The notes below the pieces were generated by a model. The model made no database searches and had not been told where the DNA came from. It saw only the letters and a program-made list of their open reading frames with translations. From Zygnema cylindricum (lineage: Eukaryota > Streptophyta > Zygnematophyceae > Zygnematales > Zygnemataceae), in assembly GCA_037447655.1 (NCBI GenBank), contig JBBHKE010001261.1, positions 1 through 64,000 on the forward strand: a DNA stretch of 64,000 nt, in the 5' to 3' direction. Below are positions 54,769 through 64,000 of this stretch, one piece after another. A program made the position numbers and the translations under genes. How positions within the stretch are numbered: the first letter of the stretch is position 1; every line of letters begins with the position of its first letter.

Positions 54769-55521
54769 TGCAATTCTGTGTCCTCCATTAGACTACAGAA
54801 TACAGGAAGCCTCTAGATAGTATTTAACTAACCCACTTCAAGCCAAAACCACTGCTGTCAAAGAAGGCAATCTGACAATTTGACTGCACCCTTGTGTAGC
54901 CTGGACTCCCCTGAGTCCGTAGAAAAAAGAATCACTGAAAAAGGCCAACCAGGCGATTAGTTATGAGGCAGTAAAAATGCCAATTTGTACAAACTCTCAA
55001 AGGGAGAGGTGACCACCTACCAAAATTTTCTAAGTCCTGATTCTCTCTAATAACTCCTATCTACTGAAGTACGGACCAATCAGATTACTGTATCGTACAC
55101 AAAAGTACTACTGCCGATGTACCTTTTGTACGGCCTATGTACGACAAGGCTATTAAATGGACGCGTGTCCGCTTTTCACTCGTCCGTACGTTCCTCGGAA
55201 TTCCTATGACCGAATGTCATCTCTCCACGTGGCTCCAGGTCATGCCACGTCACAAAACGCCAAAGTGACCACTCCGGGATTTCGGCGATGATGTGCGCCG
55301 TTGGATTTTATGCGAAACGCAATCTTAGCCGTAATAAATACTTGTGCGATATTTGTTCCGATGTCGAAATAAAATGCGCGGTATCCGTTTTGAATTAGCG
55401 TCGTACGACGTACTATATAAAACTGAATCTATGTGCGTCGTACACAGTTCCAGTTAAATGGATTTAATTCTCCCTAACTAAATATATATCTATCACATAC
55501 CATAGCATTTAGCATTGGTCC

Positions 55522-55605
55522 TAGTCTATTAGGATAAAGCTGACCGCTACCGGTCAACTTGACGAACCGTAGGTACCGGGATCAAATCTCTGGTCCGTCA
55601 AGGAT
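55522..55605 (+). other. tRNA-like module, antisense in the C LTR
   Basis: Plus strand: ATAAAGCTGACCGCTACCGG, GACGAACCGTAGG and GGGATCAAATCTCTGG (box B-like), then TCCGTCAAGG. It is weaker than in D or E but in the same place and orientation relative to the element. Confidence 0.5.
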
Positions 55606-55815
55606 ATTTTTAGTAACCTACTAAAAATAGCTGTCTGTTGAACTAAAGGCAGCCATGGATCAACCTCTCTCTCTTACCTTCAGTGACTACAACAAGTATG
55701 GAAGCTAGAGAGCGGAGGTGGATGCAGGCTGTCCGTCCTTTTTCCTTTTATAAAAACATATTTAAACCTAGAAAATACTATAAAAATCTATAAATTTCAA
55801 CACTCCCCTTATTTT

Positions 55816-56889
55816 CTAGTCTAATTTTAATTTTTCTTTCAACCCACATTTTTCCCGACAATATTTTAGTTTAGGAGAGGGCACAGGTTTGGTCATCATG
55901 TCAGCCACCATTTCTTCATCAGGTCTATACACAAGATTTAAAATTTTGTTTTCAACTTTTTCTCTTACGAAGCTTAATCTTATGTCCATATGTTTTGCTT
56001 TGAAATGATGTTTTGGATTGGCTGCGATTGCGATTGCAGCTTGATTATCGCAAAAGATTTCATGCACTCCCTCCTTCATATATCCCAGTTCTTGCAATAA
56101 TGACTTCACCCACATTAGTTCTTTCACAGCAGAACAAGACGCCATATACTCAGCCTCCATAGTAGACTGAGCAACCACCTTTTGTTGCTTACTGCTCCAA
56201 CAGCAAGCACCTTCCCCAACATACAACACATACCCAGAAGTGCATCGTCTCATAGGTGCGTCCCCATAACTGGCATCACTCCAAGTAGTGATGTCAGTGT
56301 GCTCCCCTCCCAAATGCAACCATAACTCTCTAGTTCCCACCAGATATCTCATGACTCTCTTGGCTGCCTCCCAATCCCTCTTCCTAAGATCATTAAGACT
56401 CCTACTGAGTACACCAACTGCCGCCGCTATGTCCGGCCTGGTACAGTTCATAAAATAGATTAAGCTTCCTACGACCTGTCTATAAGGGATAGACTTCATG
56501 AACTCTCTCTCCTCTGGACTCATCTGATCGTCTAAGATCATCACTCCTCCTTCTACACTCCCATCACTTCCTTTTTTCAAGTCCATGGGAGTGGTACAAC
56601 TGTTAGCATTTTCCATCTGGAATTTCTCAAGCATATTACCTATTGCTTCTTTCTGAGTAAGTCTGATAATCTTCTTCCCCCTATCTCTCTCCATTTGGAT
56701 CCCCAAAATATATTTTGCCTCCCCTAAATCCTTCATATCAAATCTGCCCCTAAGATCTTTCTTTAGCCTATTGATATTCTCTAAAGACTTACTTAACACA
56801 AGCAGATCATCCACATAAATTGCAATAAAAATGACACCATTCTCATCTTCAAACATATAGATAGAATGGTCAGAGCTGATCCGGATGTA
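55816..56889 (-). CDS. Copia C reverse transcriptase C-terminus and RNase H (3' part of split pol)
   Basis: Starting at the insertion site on the minus strand: IRISSDHSIYMFEDENGVIF, then YVDDLLVLSK (reverse transcriptase active site), CTTPMDLKKGSDG, IPYRQVVGSLIYFMNCTRPD, RNase H with WSDASYGD, STMEAEYMAS, FCDNQAAIAIAANPKHHFKAK and HMDIRLSF, ending KEKLKLD. There are no stops. The open frame continues upstream into the B LTR only by chance. The matching N-terminal part lies at 63344-64000. Confidence 0.9.
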   Translation of the reverse strand, partial: YIRISSDHSIYMFEDENGVIFIAIYVDDLLVLSKSLENINRLKKDLRGRFDMKDLGEAKYILGIQMERDRGKKIIRLTQKEAIGNMLEKFQMENANSCTTPMDLKKGSDGSVEGGVMILDDQMSPEEREFMKSIPYRQVVGSLIYFMNCTRPDIAAAVGVLSRSLNDLRKRDWEAAKRVMRYLVGTRELWLHLGGEHTDITTWSDASYGDAPMRRCTSGYVLYVGEGACCWSSKQQKVVAQSTMEAEYMASCSAVKELMWVKSLLQELGYMKEGVHEIFCDNQAAIAIAANPKHHFKAKHMDIRLSFVREKVENKILNLVYRPDEEMVADMMTKPVPSPKLKYCREKCGLKEKLKLD

Positions 56890-57644
56890 TGAAACTCTGA
56901 GACCTCCATAGGTCCTCAGAGTGGACAGCTTCCAAGAAGCCTCTAGGATAATCCTGACCCCTTTGTGTTTAAGCAAAAATAACTGCCACCCTGGCAGACA
57001 AAAACTCTGACCAACTTCACCCCTGTGAAGACAAGACTCCCCTGAGTCGATAGCAAAAAGAATCTCTGAATTTGCTCCCCTGAGCAGTAAGTTATGGAGG
57101 GTCAAAGTTGACCTTTTGTACAGAAGCTCTCTGGGAGAGAGGGTCCTATCTTCTAATTTTTCTAAGTCCTATCTCTCTCACAGACTCTATCTACTGATGT
57201 ACGGAACCAATCAGAATTGAGTTCCGTACGCAAAAGTACAGCTGCCGGTGTACTTTATGTACGGATATTGTACGACATGGCCAAAATGTCGACACATGTC
57301 AAATCCGGATTCGGTGTCATAATCTCCGGGGTTTCCACAATCCAACGGAATTTTGCCACGCGTCATCCGATGTGGCGATGGCCACAAACCGCCGAAATCT
57401 TCCTCCGCGATCTCGGCGCTAATCCCGGCCGTCCGATTAAATTCGGCTTTAATCGTAGCCGTAATAAATACATGCGCGGTATTTGTTTCATTTACGAAAC
57501 AAATGCGCGGTACTGATTTATGTCCGTACCGTAAGTTGTACATTACATATTACTGGATCTATGTATCCCGTAATTAATTCTAGTTCAATGGTTTATCGCT
57601 TGTATACATGTTTAAATAATTATCAAACTATATGCTAGGTAACA

Positions 57645-57729
57645 GTACCGCTAGATGAAACGGCTAAGGCTACCGGCTACTTCCTATCTCCCGGCCGGCA
57701 GGTTCAAGGATCAAATCCTGCCGCCGGCA
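57645..57729 (+). other. tRNA-like module, antisense in the B LTR
   Basis: Plus strand: CGCTAGATGAAACGGCTAAG, GCTACCGGCTAC, GGCCGGCAGG, GGATCAAATCCTGCC. The copy in the other LTR is at about 63045-63129; the two differ by an indel in the middle (ACTTCCTATC versus ACTCTTATC). Confidence 0.55.
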
Positions 57730-57951
57730 TATACATTTTAATTAAATATATAAACCCTAATATAAAATTCCCGTAAACCTCAGGATAGCCAAGGTAGCCA
57801 TGGCTCTAGCTTCCTCTCCAATTTCTCAGTGACTGCGACAAGTTTGAGAGTTGGAGAGAGAAGTTAGAGATAGACTGCCTCGACTTCTATATTTCTTTTC
57901 AGACCTAGAAAATACTAATAAAACCATTAGTTTCTACACTCCCCTTATTTT

Positions 57952-60900
57952 CTAGTCAATCTTTAATTTCAGACCACACTTCTCCCTGCAAAAAATTAGT
58001 TTAGGGGAAGGCACAGGTTTGGTCATCATATCTGCTACCATCTCACTATCTGGTCTGTACTCTAAACTGATTATTTTGTTTTCTACTTTCTCTCTAACAA
58101 AGCTGAGTCTGATGTCCATGTGTTTGGCTTTAAAATGGTGTTTAGGATTGGCAGAAATAGCGATTGTTGCCTGATTATCACAAAATATTTTCTGCACTCC
58201 ACTCTTAAGGTGACCAAGCTCACCAAGCAAAGACTTGACCCACATCAATTCTTTTACAGCAGAGCAAGAGGCCATATACTCAGCCTCCATGGTGGACTGA
58301 GCAATAACCTTTTGCTGTTTGCTACTCCAACAGCAAGCCCCATCACCCACATATAATACATATCCAGAAGTACATCTCCTCATCGGAGCATCACCATAAC
58401 TGGCATCACTCCAAGTAGTGATGTCAGTATTCTCCCCACCCAAATGCAACCATAGATCTCTAGTTCCTACCAAGTATCTAAGGACTCTCTTAGCTGCCTC
58501 CCAATCCTTCTTAGTGGGAGCATTTAGACTTCTACTCAGCACTCCTACAGCTGCAGCTAAATCCGGCCGGGTACAATTCATAAAATAGATTAGACTTCCC
58601 ACTACTTGCCTGTAAGGAATAGTCTGCATGAACTTCTGTTCTTCAGGAGATAATTCCTCGTCTAAGACTATGACTCCTTCTTCCTCACTCCCCTCACTTC
58701 CCTTCTTCAATTCCATTGGAGTTGTGCAACTATTAGCTTTATCCATTTGAAATTTTTCAAGCATGTTTCCTATTGCTTCCTTTTGAGTCAATCTTATAAT
58801 TTTCCTTTTTCGGTCTCTCTCTACTTGAATTCCCAAAATATATTTTGCTTCCCCCATATCCTTCATTTCAAATCTCCCCTTAAGATCGGTTTTCAGTTTA
58901 TTAATTTTTTCCATTGATTTACTTAAAACAAGCAAATCATCAACATAAATTGCAATAAATATAAAACCTTCCTCATCTTCGAAAACATAGATTGAGTGAT
59001 CTGAGCTGATCCGAATATATCCTAGACCGGTAAGAAACTCATCAAGCTTCTTATTCCACTGTCGGGGCGCCTGTTTCAAACCATAAAGAGATTTAATCAG
59101 CCGGCATACCTTACTCTCCTCTCCTTCTTCCACAAACCCTTCGGGTTGTCGCATGAAGATCTCCTCTTCTAATTCTCCATGCAAAAAGGCTGTTTTGATG
59201 TCCATCTGGTGCACTTCCATGTCTTCCGCCGCTGCTAAACTGAGAAGTATGCGGACGGAGGGAAATCTGACCACCGGGGCAAAGGTTTCCTCGTAGTCAA
59301 TTCCTTCCTTTTGTGTAAATCCCTTTGCCACTAATCTGGCCTTGTAGCGCTCGATTGTGTTATCTGGGTTCAGTTTCAGTTTGAAAACCCACTTACAACC
59401 GATTGGTTTTCGGTTAGGTGGACAGTCCACCAGCTCCCAAGTATCGGCTGCCATGATTGAAGCCATCTCCTCATTGATGGCTGTCTTCCACCGGTTTCTT
59501 TCTGGACAAGTCATCGCCTCTCGATAAGTTTGAGGTTCATCTTGATGAGATAGTTTAGTTACCTTGTTATTAACCTGTTTTTCTTGCAGTCTTTTGCTAC
59601 TTCTCCTCCCTCCCTCAAAATCTGAGGCCGGAATAGATGGTTCTCGTGGATTCTTTCGAACAAACTCGGCTTCTCCCCTATCCCTTGATTCCGAATCAAT
59701 TTCCACCACGTCTTCCGCTTCGAGTAGAGTCGTCACTGGAGTTTCCACAGCCGAGTCCTTTTCGGTCTGATTTGTTCCTGCAAGAATGTCATCGTCTCTA
59801 AAACCTGGATAGTTAGGAAGCTCAAAGTCACCAGAATTTTCTGACTCAAATCTGATTTTTACTGACTTTGTATATTTGAAGGGATCCACAGACTTTCCTT
59901 CATCCATAACTACTAGATGCTTTACTAAGATTATATCTTCTCTTTTTAGATCATAAACTCTATATCCTTTAACATCCTCATCATATCCTAATAAGTATCC
60001 CGGTTTTCCTTTAGGATCTAGCTTCCAATTGGACCGATCAGTATCTAGACTGAATACTTGACTGCCGAAAACCTTTAAATGAGATAAGTCTGGTTTCCGG
60101 CCTGTCCATCTCTCATAAGGTGTTTGATCTTTTATAGCTGAAGTAAGAACTCTATTTTTGAGGTAATTAGCACAGTTCATTGCTTCTGCCCAAAACCTTT
60201 TTCCTATCTTCTTATCCGACAACATACTTCTAGCACTATCACTTAGTGTTCTATTTAACCTTTCAGCTACCCCATTCTGTTCAGGATTTTCTGGCACTGT
60301 CTTTTGATGTTGAACCCCATCTTCCCTCAAAAAATCCTCAAACTGGTTAGAAGTATACTCTCCACCATTGTCACTCCTTACTCTCTTGATTGGAGTTTCA
60401 TGGAGTTTTTCGCTCCATGCTTTATATTGTCTAAAACAGTCCTCAGCTTCTGACTTGTTTTTCAAAAAATATACTCGGGAATACCGAGACCAATCATCAG
60501 TTATAGTCATCATAAATCTCTTCCCCCCCGGTGAGGGCACTCTAGCCGGTCCCCAAATATCTGTGTGTACTAGATCTAGAAGTTTTTCTCCCTTGTAGGT
60601 GGCTGTTTTTGGAAAGGGTAATCTGTGTGCTTTACCTTGAGCACACCCACTACAATCACTTATATCATCACTCTCACTGAACTGAATCCCTTCCACCACT
60701 CCCATCTTTTTCATCTCTCTTAACTTATCTAGATTCACATGCCCAAGCCTCTTATGCCACATCATAATATCATGAACACCAGCATAATAAAGTTTCTTCG
60801 TTTCATTACTTAAGATCAGCCTAAACATCCCATGGCTACCTTTCTCAGCAATGAAATAGACATCCTCCTCAAAACTAGCAGTAAAGACTCCTTCCCTAGT

Positions 60901-62310
60901 GCTAGTGAAAAAACCCTTATCATCTAATACTGATGTAGAGATAAGGTTTTTGTTCAGCTCCGGAATAAACAATACATCGGAGAATGTTAATATGGATGTC
61001 TTTCCTTCAACTAACACTTTCAGATCTACCGATCCTACAAGAGTAGTGGTGACTATCCTCCCATCCCCGTACTCTATTTCTACGGTGGGAATCTTTCTTA
61101 TCTTAGTGAACAGGTGTCTATCCTTACACATGTGCATTGAGGCACCTGAATCTATAATCCAGCCTGCTTCACCTTTCAATCCACCGTAAGCACATTTCTG
61201 CCTTCGTGGAATTTCAACCTCAGTTTTCGCCTCCAACTCCTCATCCAAAAGGAGCTCATCGTTCTCGTCCTCGGATTCCGCCTCAAGTACCTGTGTGACA
61301 AGGGCCTTTTTCTTTCCTCTCGGGGTACCACCGGTCTGCCCCTCCTTTAACCGAAGCTCGGTTAGCTTGGTGCACTCTGCCATATAGTGCCCAGGTTTCT
61401 TACAAAAATGACATAAACCTTTGGGAGCCCTTGGTTCGAACTCGTCAACCTGTTTTTCCCGCTCCCTACCCCCATAGTTTCTGACTGGTTTCCGGGAATC
61501 CTTGTTCCTCCAATCGGTCGCTGTTGCCAAGGCTTGGCCACTCTTTCCTCCCCTTCGGATCTCAATCGTATTCTCTCGAACGAGAATCATCCCTACCACT
61601 GAGTTCCATATCCACCTTGAGTCCGGCAAGTCCTGCACACGGTTGACTATGTTCTCGAACTCATCAGGTAACTTCATTAGTAAACAGTTAACTTTTTCTT
61701 TTTCACTAAAAACTTTACCCGCACTCTCTAGCTCCATGAAGAGTGTAGCAAGCTCATTGCAAAAATCCAACATATTTCCCCCTTTGTATACATACTCCTT
61801 AACTTTCTGATCAGCCAACTGTTGTTGCTGAATCGTACCACTTCGGTACATCTCTATGAGAGCCATCCAAAGATCGGATGCCCTCTCTACCTGCAAATGA
61901 GGACATGCAAGTCCTTGAGTGAGATGGCGTAGGATGAAGTGCTTTGCCGCCATATTGTTGAAGTCCCAGGTTTCAGTATCATTCTCCTCGTTCCTCGGAA
62001 TAGGTGACATGAATGCTAAACCAGTTGCTATTGGTGTGGTCGCCTCCTTCTCCTTTCCTTTGTCCACCACCTCTCCTTCCTTTGTTTCCTCCGTTGAAGG
62101 TGAATCCTCTTTCCTGGTGAATCTGCTTCCTTTAAACCCTGGAGGAATTCCAAGACTTGATGGACGCCCCAATCGTCCACTCACTATCCCCCAAAACCTT
62201 TTTTCGCATAGAGCTCCTATCATCATACTTTCCCAGTATATGAAGCCAGTTCCATTAAATATTGGCACCCTAGAGGGTGGGCCCATAACCTGAAACTCTG
62301 AGACCTCCAT
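57952..62310 (-). CDS. Copia B gag-pol polyprotein, intact
   Basis: 1452 codons without interruption. Gag (residues 1-~310) ends with knuckle CHFCKKPGHYMAEC (300-313). Protease: WIIDSGASMHM (D387). Integrase: zinc-binding H519, H524, C553, C556; catalytic D584, D647 and E683 (35 residues apart, the standard DD35E). Reverse transcriptase: MDIKTAFLHGE (D1037) and YVDD (1122-1125). RNase H: D1302, E1344, D1378, D1399. The order protease-integrase-reverse transcriptase-RNase H defines Ty1/copia. All catalytic residues are present. The start is ATG 62310, 20 nt inside the 5' LTR; a second in-frame ATG (62286) lies in the primer site. Gag and pol share one frame, so no frameshift signal separates them; stoichiometry must be controlled another way. 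Confidence 0.97.
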   Translation of the reverse strand: MEVSEFQVMGPPSRVPIFNGTGFIYWESMMIGALCEKRFWGIVSGRLGRPSSLGIPPGFKGSRFTRKEDSPSTEETKEGEVVDKGKEKEATTPIATGLAFMSPIPRNEENDTETWDFNNMAAKHFILRHLTQGLACPHLQVERASDLWMALIEMYRSGTIQQQQLADQKVKEYVYKGGNMLDFCNELATLFMELESAGKVFSEKEKVNCLLMKLPDEFENIVNRVQDLPDSRWIWNSVVGMILVRENTIEIRRGGKSGQALATATDWRNKDSRKPVRNYGGREREKQVDEFEPRAPKGLCHFCKKPGHYMAECTKLTELRLKEGQTGGTPRGKKKALVTQVLEAESEDENDELLLDEELEAKTEVEIPRRQKCAYGGLKGEAGWIIDSGASMHMCKDRHLFTKIRKIPTVEIEYGDGRIVTTTLVGSVDLKVLVEGKTSILTFSDVLFIPELNKNLISTSVLDDKGFFTSTREGVFTASFEEDVYFIAEKGSHGMFRLILSNETKKLYYAGVHDIMMWHKRLGHVNLDKLREMKKMGVVEGIQFSESDDISDCSGCAQGKAHRLPFPKTATYKGEKLLDLVHTDIWGPARVPSPGGKRFMMTITDDWSRYSRVYFLKNKSEAEDCFRQYKAWSEKLHETPIKRVRSDNGGEYTSNQFEDFLREDGVQHQKTVPENPEQNGVAERLNRTLSDSARSMLSDKKIGKRFWAEAMNCANYLKNRVLTSAIKDQTPYERWTGRKPDLSHLKVFGSQVFSLDTDRSNWKLDPKGKPGYLLGYDEDVKGYRVYDLKREDIILVKHLVVMDEGKSVDPFKYTKSVKIRFESENSGDFELPNYPGFRDDDILAGTNQTEKDSAVETPVTTLLEAEDVVEIDSESRDRGEAEFVRKNPREPSIPASDFEGGRRSSKRLQEKQVNNKVTKLSHQDEPQTYREAMTCPERNRWKTAINEEMASIMAADTWELVDCPPNRKPIGCKWVFKLKLNPDNTIERYKARLVAKGFTQKEGIDYEETFAPVVRFPSVRILLSLAAAEDMEVHQMDIKTAFLHGELEEEIFMRQPEGFVEEGEESKVCRLIKSLYGLKQAPRQWNKKLDEFLTGLGYIRISSDHSIYVFEDEEGFIFIAIYVDDLLVLSKSMEKINKLKTDLKGRFEMKDMGEAKYILGIQVERDRKRKIIRLTQKEAIGNMLEKFQMDKANSCTTPMELKKGSEGSEEEGVIVLDEELSPEEQKFMQTIPYRQVVGSLIYFMNCTRPDLAAAVGVLSRSLNAPTKKDWEAAKRVLRYLVGTRDLWLHLGGENTDITTWSDASYGDAPMRRCTSGYVLYVGDGACCWSSKQQKVIAQSTMEAEYMASCSAVKELMWVKSLLGELGHLKSGVQKIFCDNQATIAISANPKHHFKAKHMDIRLSFVREKVENKIISLEYRPDSEMVADMMTKPVPSPKLIFCREKCGLKLKID
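62276..62290 (-). promoter_or_regulatory. Primer-binding site of copia B
   Basis: Immediately after the 5' LTR, GGTTATGGGCCCACC is the exact complement of the anticodon-arm stretch GGTGGGCCCATAACC of plant initiator tRNA-Met (from memory of that tRNA). This is the internal, half-tRNA priming known from Drosophila copia. D and E have the same 15 nt; A has one mismatch. It is inside the gag frame and encodes V-M-G-P. Confidence 0.8.
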
Positions 62311-63343
62311 AGGTCCTCAGAGTGGACAGCTTCCAAGAAGCCTCTAGGATAATCCTGACCCCTTTGTGTTTAAGCAAAAATAACTGCCACCCTGGCAGAC
62401 AAAAACTCTGACCAACTTCACCCCTGTGAAGACAAGACTCCCCTGAGTCGATAGCAAAAAGAATCTCTGAATTTGCTCCCCTGAGCAGTAAGTTATGGAG
62501 GGTCAAAGTTGACCTTTTGTACAGAAGCTCTCTAGGAGAGAGGGTCCTATCTTCTAATTTTTCTAAGTCCTATCTCTCTCACAGACTCTATCTACTGATG
62601 TACGGAACCAATCAGAATTGAGTTCCGTACGCAAAAGTACAGCTGCCGGTGTACTTTATGTACGGATATTGTACGACATGGCCAAAATGTCGACACATGT
62701 CAAATCCGGATTCGGTGTCATAATCTCCGGAGTTTCCACAATCCAACGGAATTTTGCCACGCGTCATCCGATGTGGCGATGGCCACAAACCGCCGAAATC
62801 TTCCTCCGCGATCTCGGCGCTAATCCCGGCCGTCCGATTAAATTCGGCTTTAATCGTAGCCGTAATAAATACATGCGCGGTATTTGTTTCATTTACGAAA
62901 CAAATGCGCGGTACTGATTTATGTCCGTACCGTAAGTTGTACATTACATATTACTGGATCTATGTATCCCGTAATTAATTCTAGTTCAATGGTTTATCGC
63001 TTGTATACATGTTTAAATAATTATCAAACTATATGCTAGGTAACAGTACCGCTAGATGAAACGGCTAAGGCTACCGGCTACTCTTATCTCCCGGCCGGCA
63101 GGTTCAAGGATCAAATCCTGCCGCCGGCATATACATTTTAATTAAATATATAAACCCTAATATAAAATTCCCGTAAACCTCAGGATAGCCAAGGTAGCCA
63201 TGGCTCTAGCTTCCTCTCCAATTTCTCAGTGACTGCGACAAGTTTGAGAGTTGGAGAGAGAAGTTAGAGATAGACTGCCTCGACTTCTATATTTCTTTTC
63301 AGACCTAGAAAATACTAATAAAACCATTAGTTTCTACAATGTA

Positions 63344-64000
63344 TCCCAGATCGGTGAGAAACTCATCTAGTTTCTTATTCCACTGTCGGGGAGCCTGTTT
63401 CAGTCCATATAAGGACTTTATGAGCCTGCACACTTTGCTCTCTTCTCCTTCTTCCACAAACCCCTCGGGTTGCCTCATAAAAATTTCTTCCTCTAACTCA
63501 CCATTAAGAGAAGCAGTCTTAATATCCATCTGGTGAATTTCCATGTCTTCCGCTGCGGCCAGACTGAGGAGAATCCTTACTGATGGGAACCGAACAACTG
63601 GAGCAAAGGTCTCCTCATAGTCAATCCCCTCTTTTTGGGTGAACCCCTTCGCTACCAATCGAGCCTTATACCTCTCAATTGTATTATCTGGGTTCAGTTT
63701 TAGTTTAAATACCCATTTACATCCAATAGGTTTTCTGTCTGGAGGGCAATCCGCTAGTTCCCAAGTATTTGCTTCCATGATAGAAGCCATCTCATCATTT
63801 ATGGCCCTAATCCATCTTTCTTTCTCTAGACTATTCACTGCCTCTAAGTAAGACTGAGGCTCATCTGGGTGAGATAGCTTAGTTACCTTATGGGCAGCTT
63901 GTTTTTCCTGTATCCTTTTGCTGCTCCTCCTTCCTCCCTCAAACTCCGAAGCTGGAATGGATGGAAGTCTTGGATTTCTTCTCACTGTCTCATCGGCTCC
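63344..64000 (-). CDS. Copia C pol, upstream part of split reverse transcriptase (partial)
   Basis: Read from the window edge: ADETVRRNPRLPSIPASEFE, GGRRSSKRIQEKQ, then the reverse transcriptase N-terminus with CKWVFKLKLNPDNTIERYKA, YEETFAPVVRFPSVRILLSL, MDIKTASLNGELEEEIFMRQ and LYGLKQAPRQWNKKLDEFL, ending DLGYI at the B insertion. It corresponds to B residues about 880-1099. One change, MDIKTAS for MDIKTAF, is near the first catalytic Asp. The frame is open at 64000. Confidence 0.9.

Larger units (their letters stand above)
56890..63338 (-). mobile_element. Copia element B (minus strand), complete and recent
   Basis: LTRs 62291-63338 (5', 1048 bp) and 56890-57938 (3', 1049 bp) differ at about four positions (about 99.6% identity). 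The target duplication ATGTA is exact (56885-56889 and 63339-63343). The primer site GGTTATGGGCCCACC (minus, 62290-62276), polypurine tract AAAATAAGGGGAG (minus, ending 57939) and an unbroken 1452-codon gag-pol are all present. It inserted into the reverse transcriptase of copia C, splitting ...LGYI from RISSDH.... Every required part appears intact, so it may be mobile or have been very recently. Confidence 0.95.
54769..64000 (-). mobile_element. Copia element C (minus strand), split by B, runs off the window
   Basis: The 3' LTR is 54769-55802 (1034 bp, minus-strand start TGTTGAAATTTATAG, end GAATTGCA). The internal part is 55803-56889, resuming at 63339 (or 63344 after the duplicated ATGTA) and open to 64000. 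The polypurine tract AAAATAAGGGGAG adjoins the LTR. The coding parts are without stops, so C was probably intact until B landed in it. Its 5' LTR lies outside. The left flank CCTCT (54764-54768) should be repeated beyond the window. It is a different family from A/B, closest to D. Confidence 0.9.

Noticed and set aside
56890-57105. The 429-codon minus-strand frame 57105-55816 as one gene beginning with MTLHNLLLRG.
   Set aside because: Its first 72 codons are B LTR sequence joined by chance to the C reverse transcriptase at the insertion site.
1-64000. CRISPR arrays, bacterial operons, phage or organelle DNA.
   Set aside because: No regular spacer arrays, Shine-Dalgarno-linked gene rows, or plastid/mitochondrial genes; spliced gene and LTR elements indicate nuclear DNA.

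Overview
The window reads as repeat-rich nuclear DNA of a eukaryote, most likely a streptophyte (a charophyte alga or an early-diverging land plant). The evidence is one spliced gene with four GT-AG exons whose product resembles plant root-cap/LEA-related secreted proteins, short Arabidopsis-type telomere-like tracts (AAACCCTAAACCCT near 4015), plant-style Ty1/copia and gypsy-like retrotransposons, and a retroelement-borne cytosine-5 DNA methyltransferase domain, a combination I recall from streptophyte algae. The taxon is an inference. No rRNA, CRISPR or prokaryotic signal is seen.

Left part (1-23.4 kb): small DNA transposons and derivatives surround the only host gene I can support, a four-exon gene at 12682-15224. 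They include hAT-type elements with 8-bp target duplications (6138-7017, 9590-9855, 16876-18331), PIF/Harbinger-like elements with TTA duplications (7153-7959, 10795-11603, 17439-18103, 19417-20286), a 99-bp-arm inverted repeat and a solo LTR (1152-2664). A nearly identical 1.77-kb block occurs twice (7153-8919 and 10795-12560). The second copy ends about 120 bp upstream of the gene's ATG and carries its TATA box.

Right part (23.4-64 kb): two nested transposon piles. In the first, a hAT-type MITE (23472-52524) is split by a gypsy-like element on the minus strand (element F, 23543-52228, ATAT duplications). F is itself split by three copia elements: E (29646-34943, minus), D (36625-42941, plus) and A (43215-49663, plus). 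With the inserts removed, F is about 10.6 kb and encodes gag with a zinc knuckle, a retropepsin-like region, a decayed DNA (cytosine-5) methyltransferase and the C-terminal end of an integrase; its reverse transcriptase is missing. In the second pile, a decayed hAT transposase gene (54106-54768) is cut by copia C (minus, from 54769 past the window end), and C is cut inside its reverse transcriptase by copia B (56890-63338, minus). B is complete, with 99.6%-identical LTRs, a matching 5-bp duplication and an uninterrupted 1452-codon gag-pol.

The copia families share three unusual design features. The gag ATG lies 20 nt inside the LTR end, so the primer-binding site is translated. That primer site matches the anticodon arm of initiator tRNA-Met rather than a tRNA 3' end. 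Each LTR also carries an antisense tRNA-like module and a run of small hairpins with AGGG loops. These features and the methyltransferase-bearing element F are the main points of interest.
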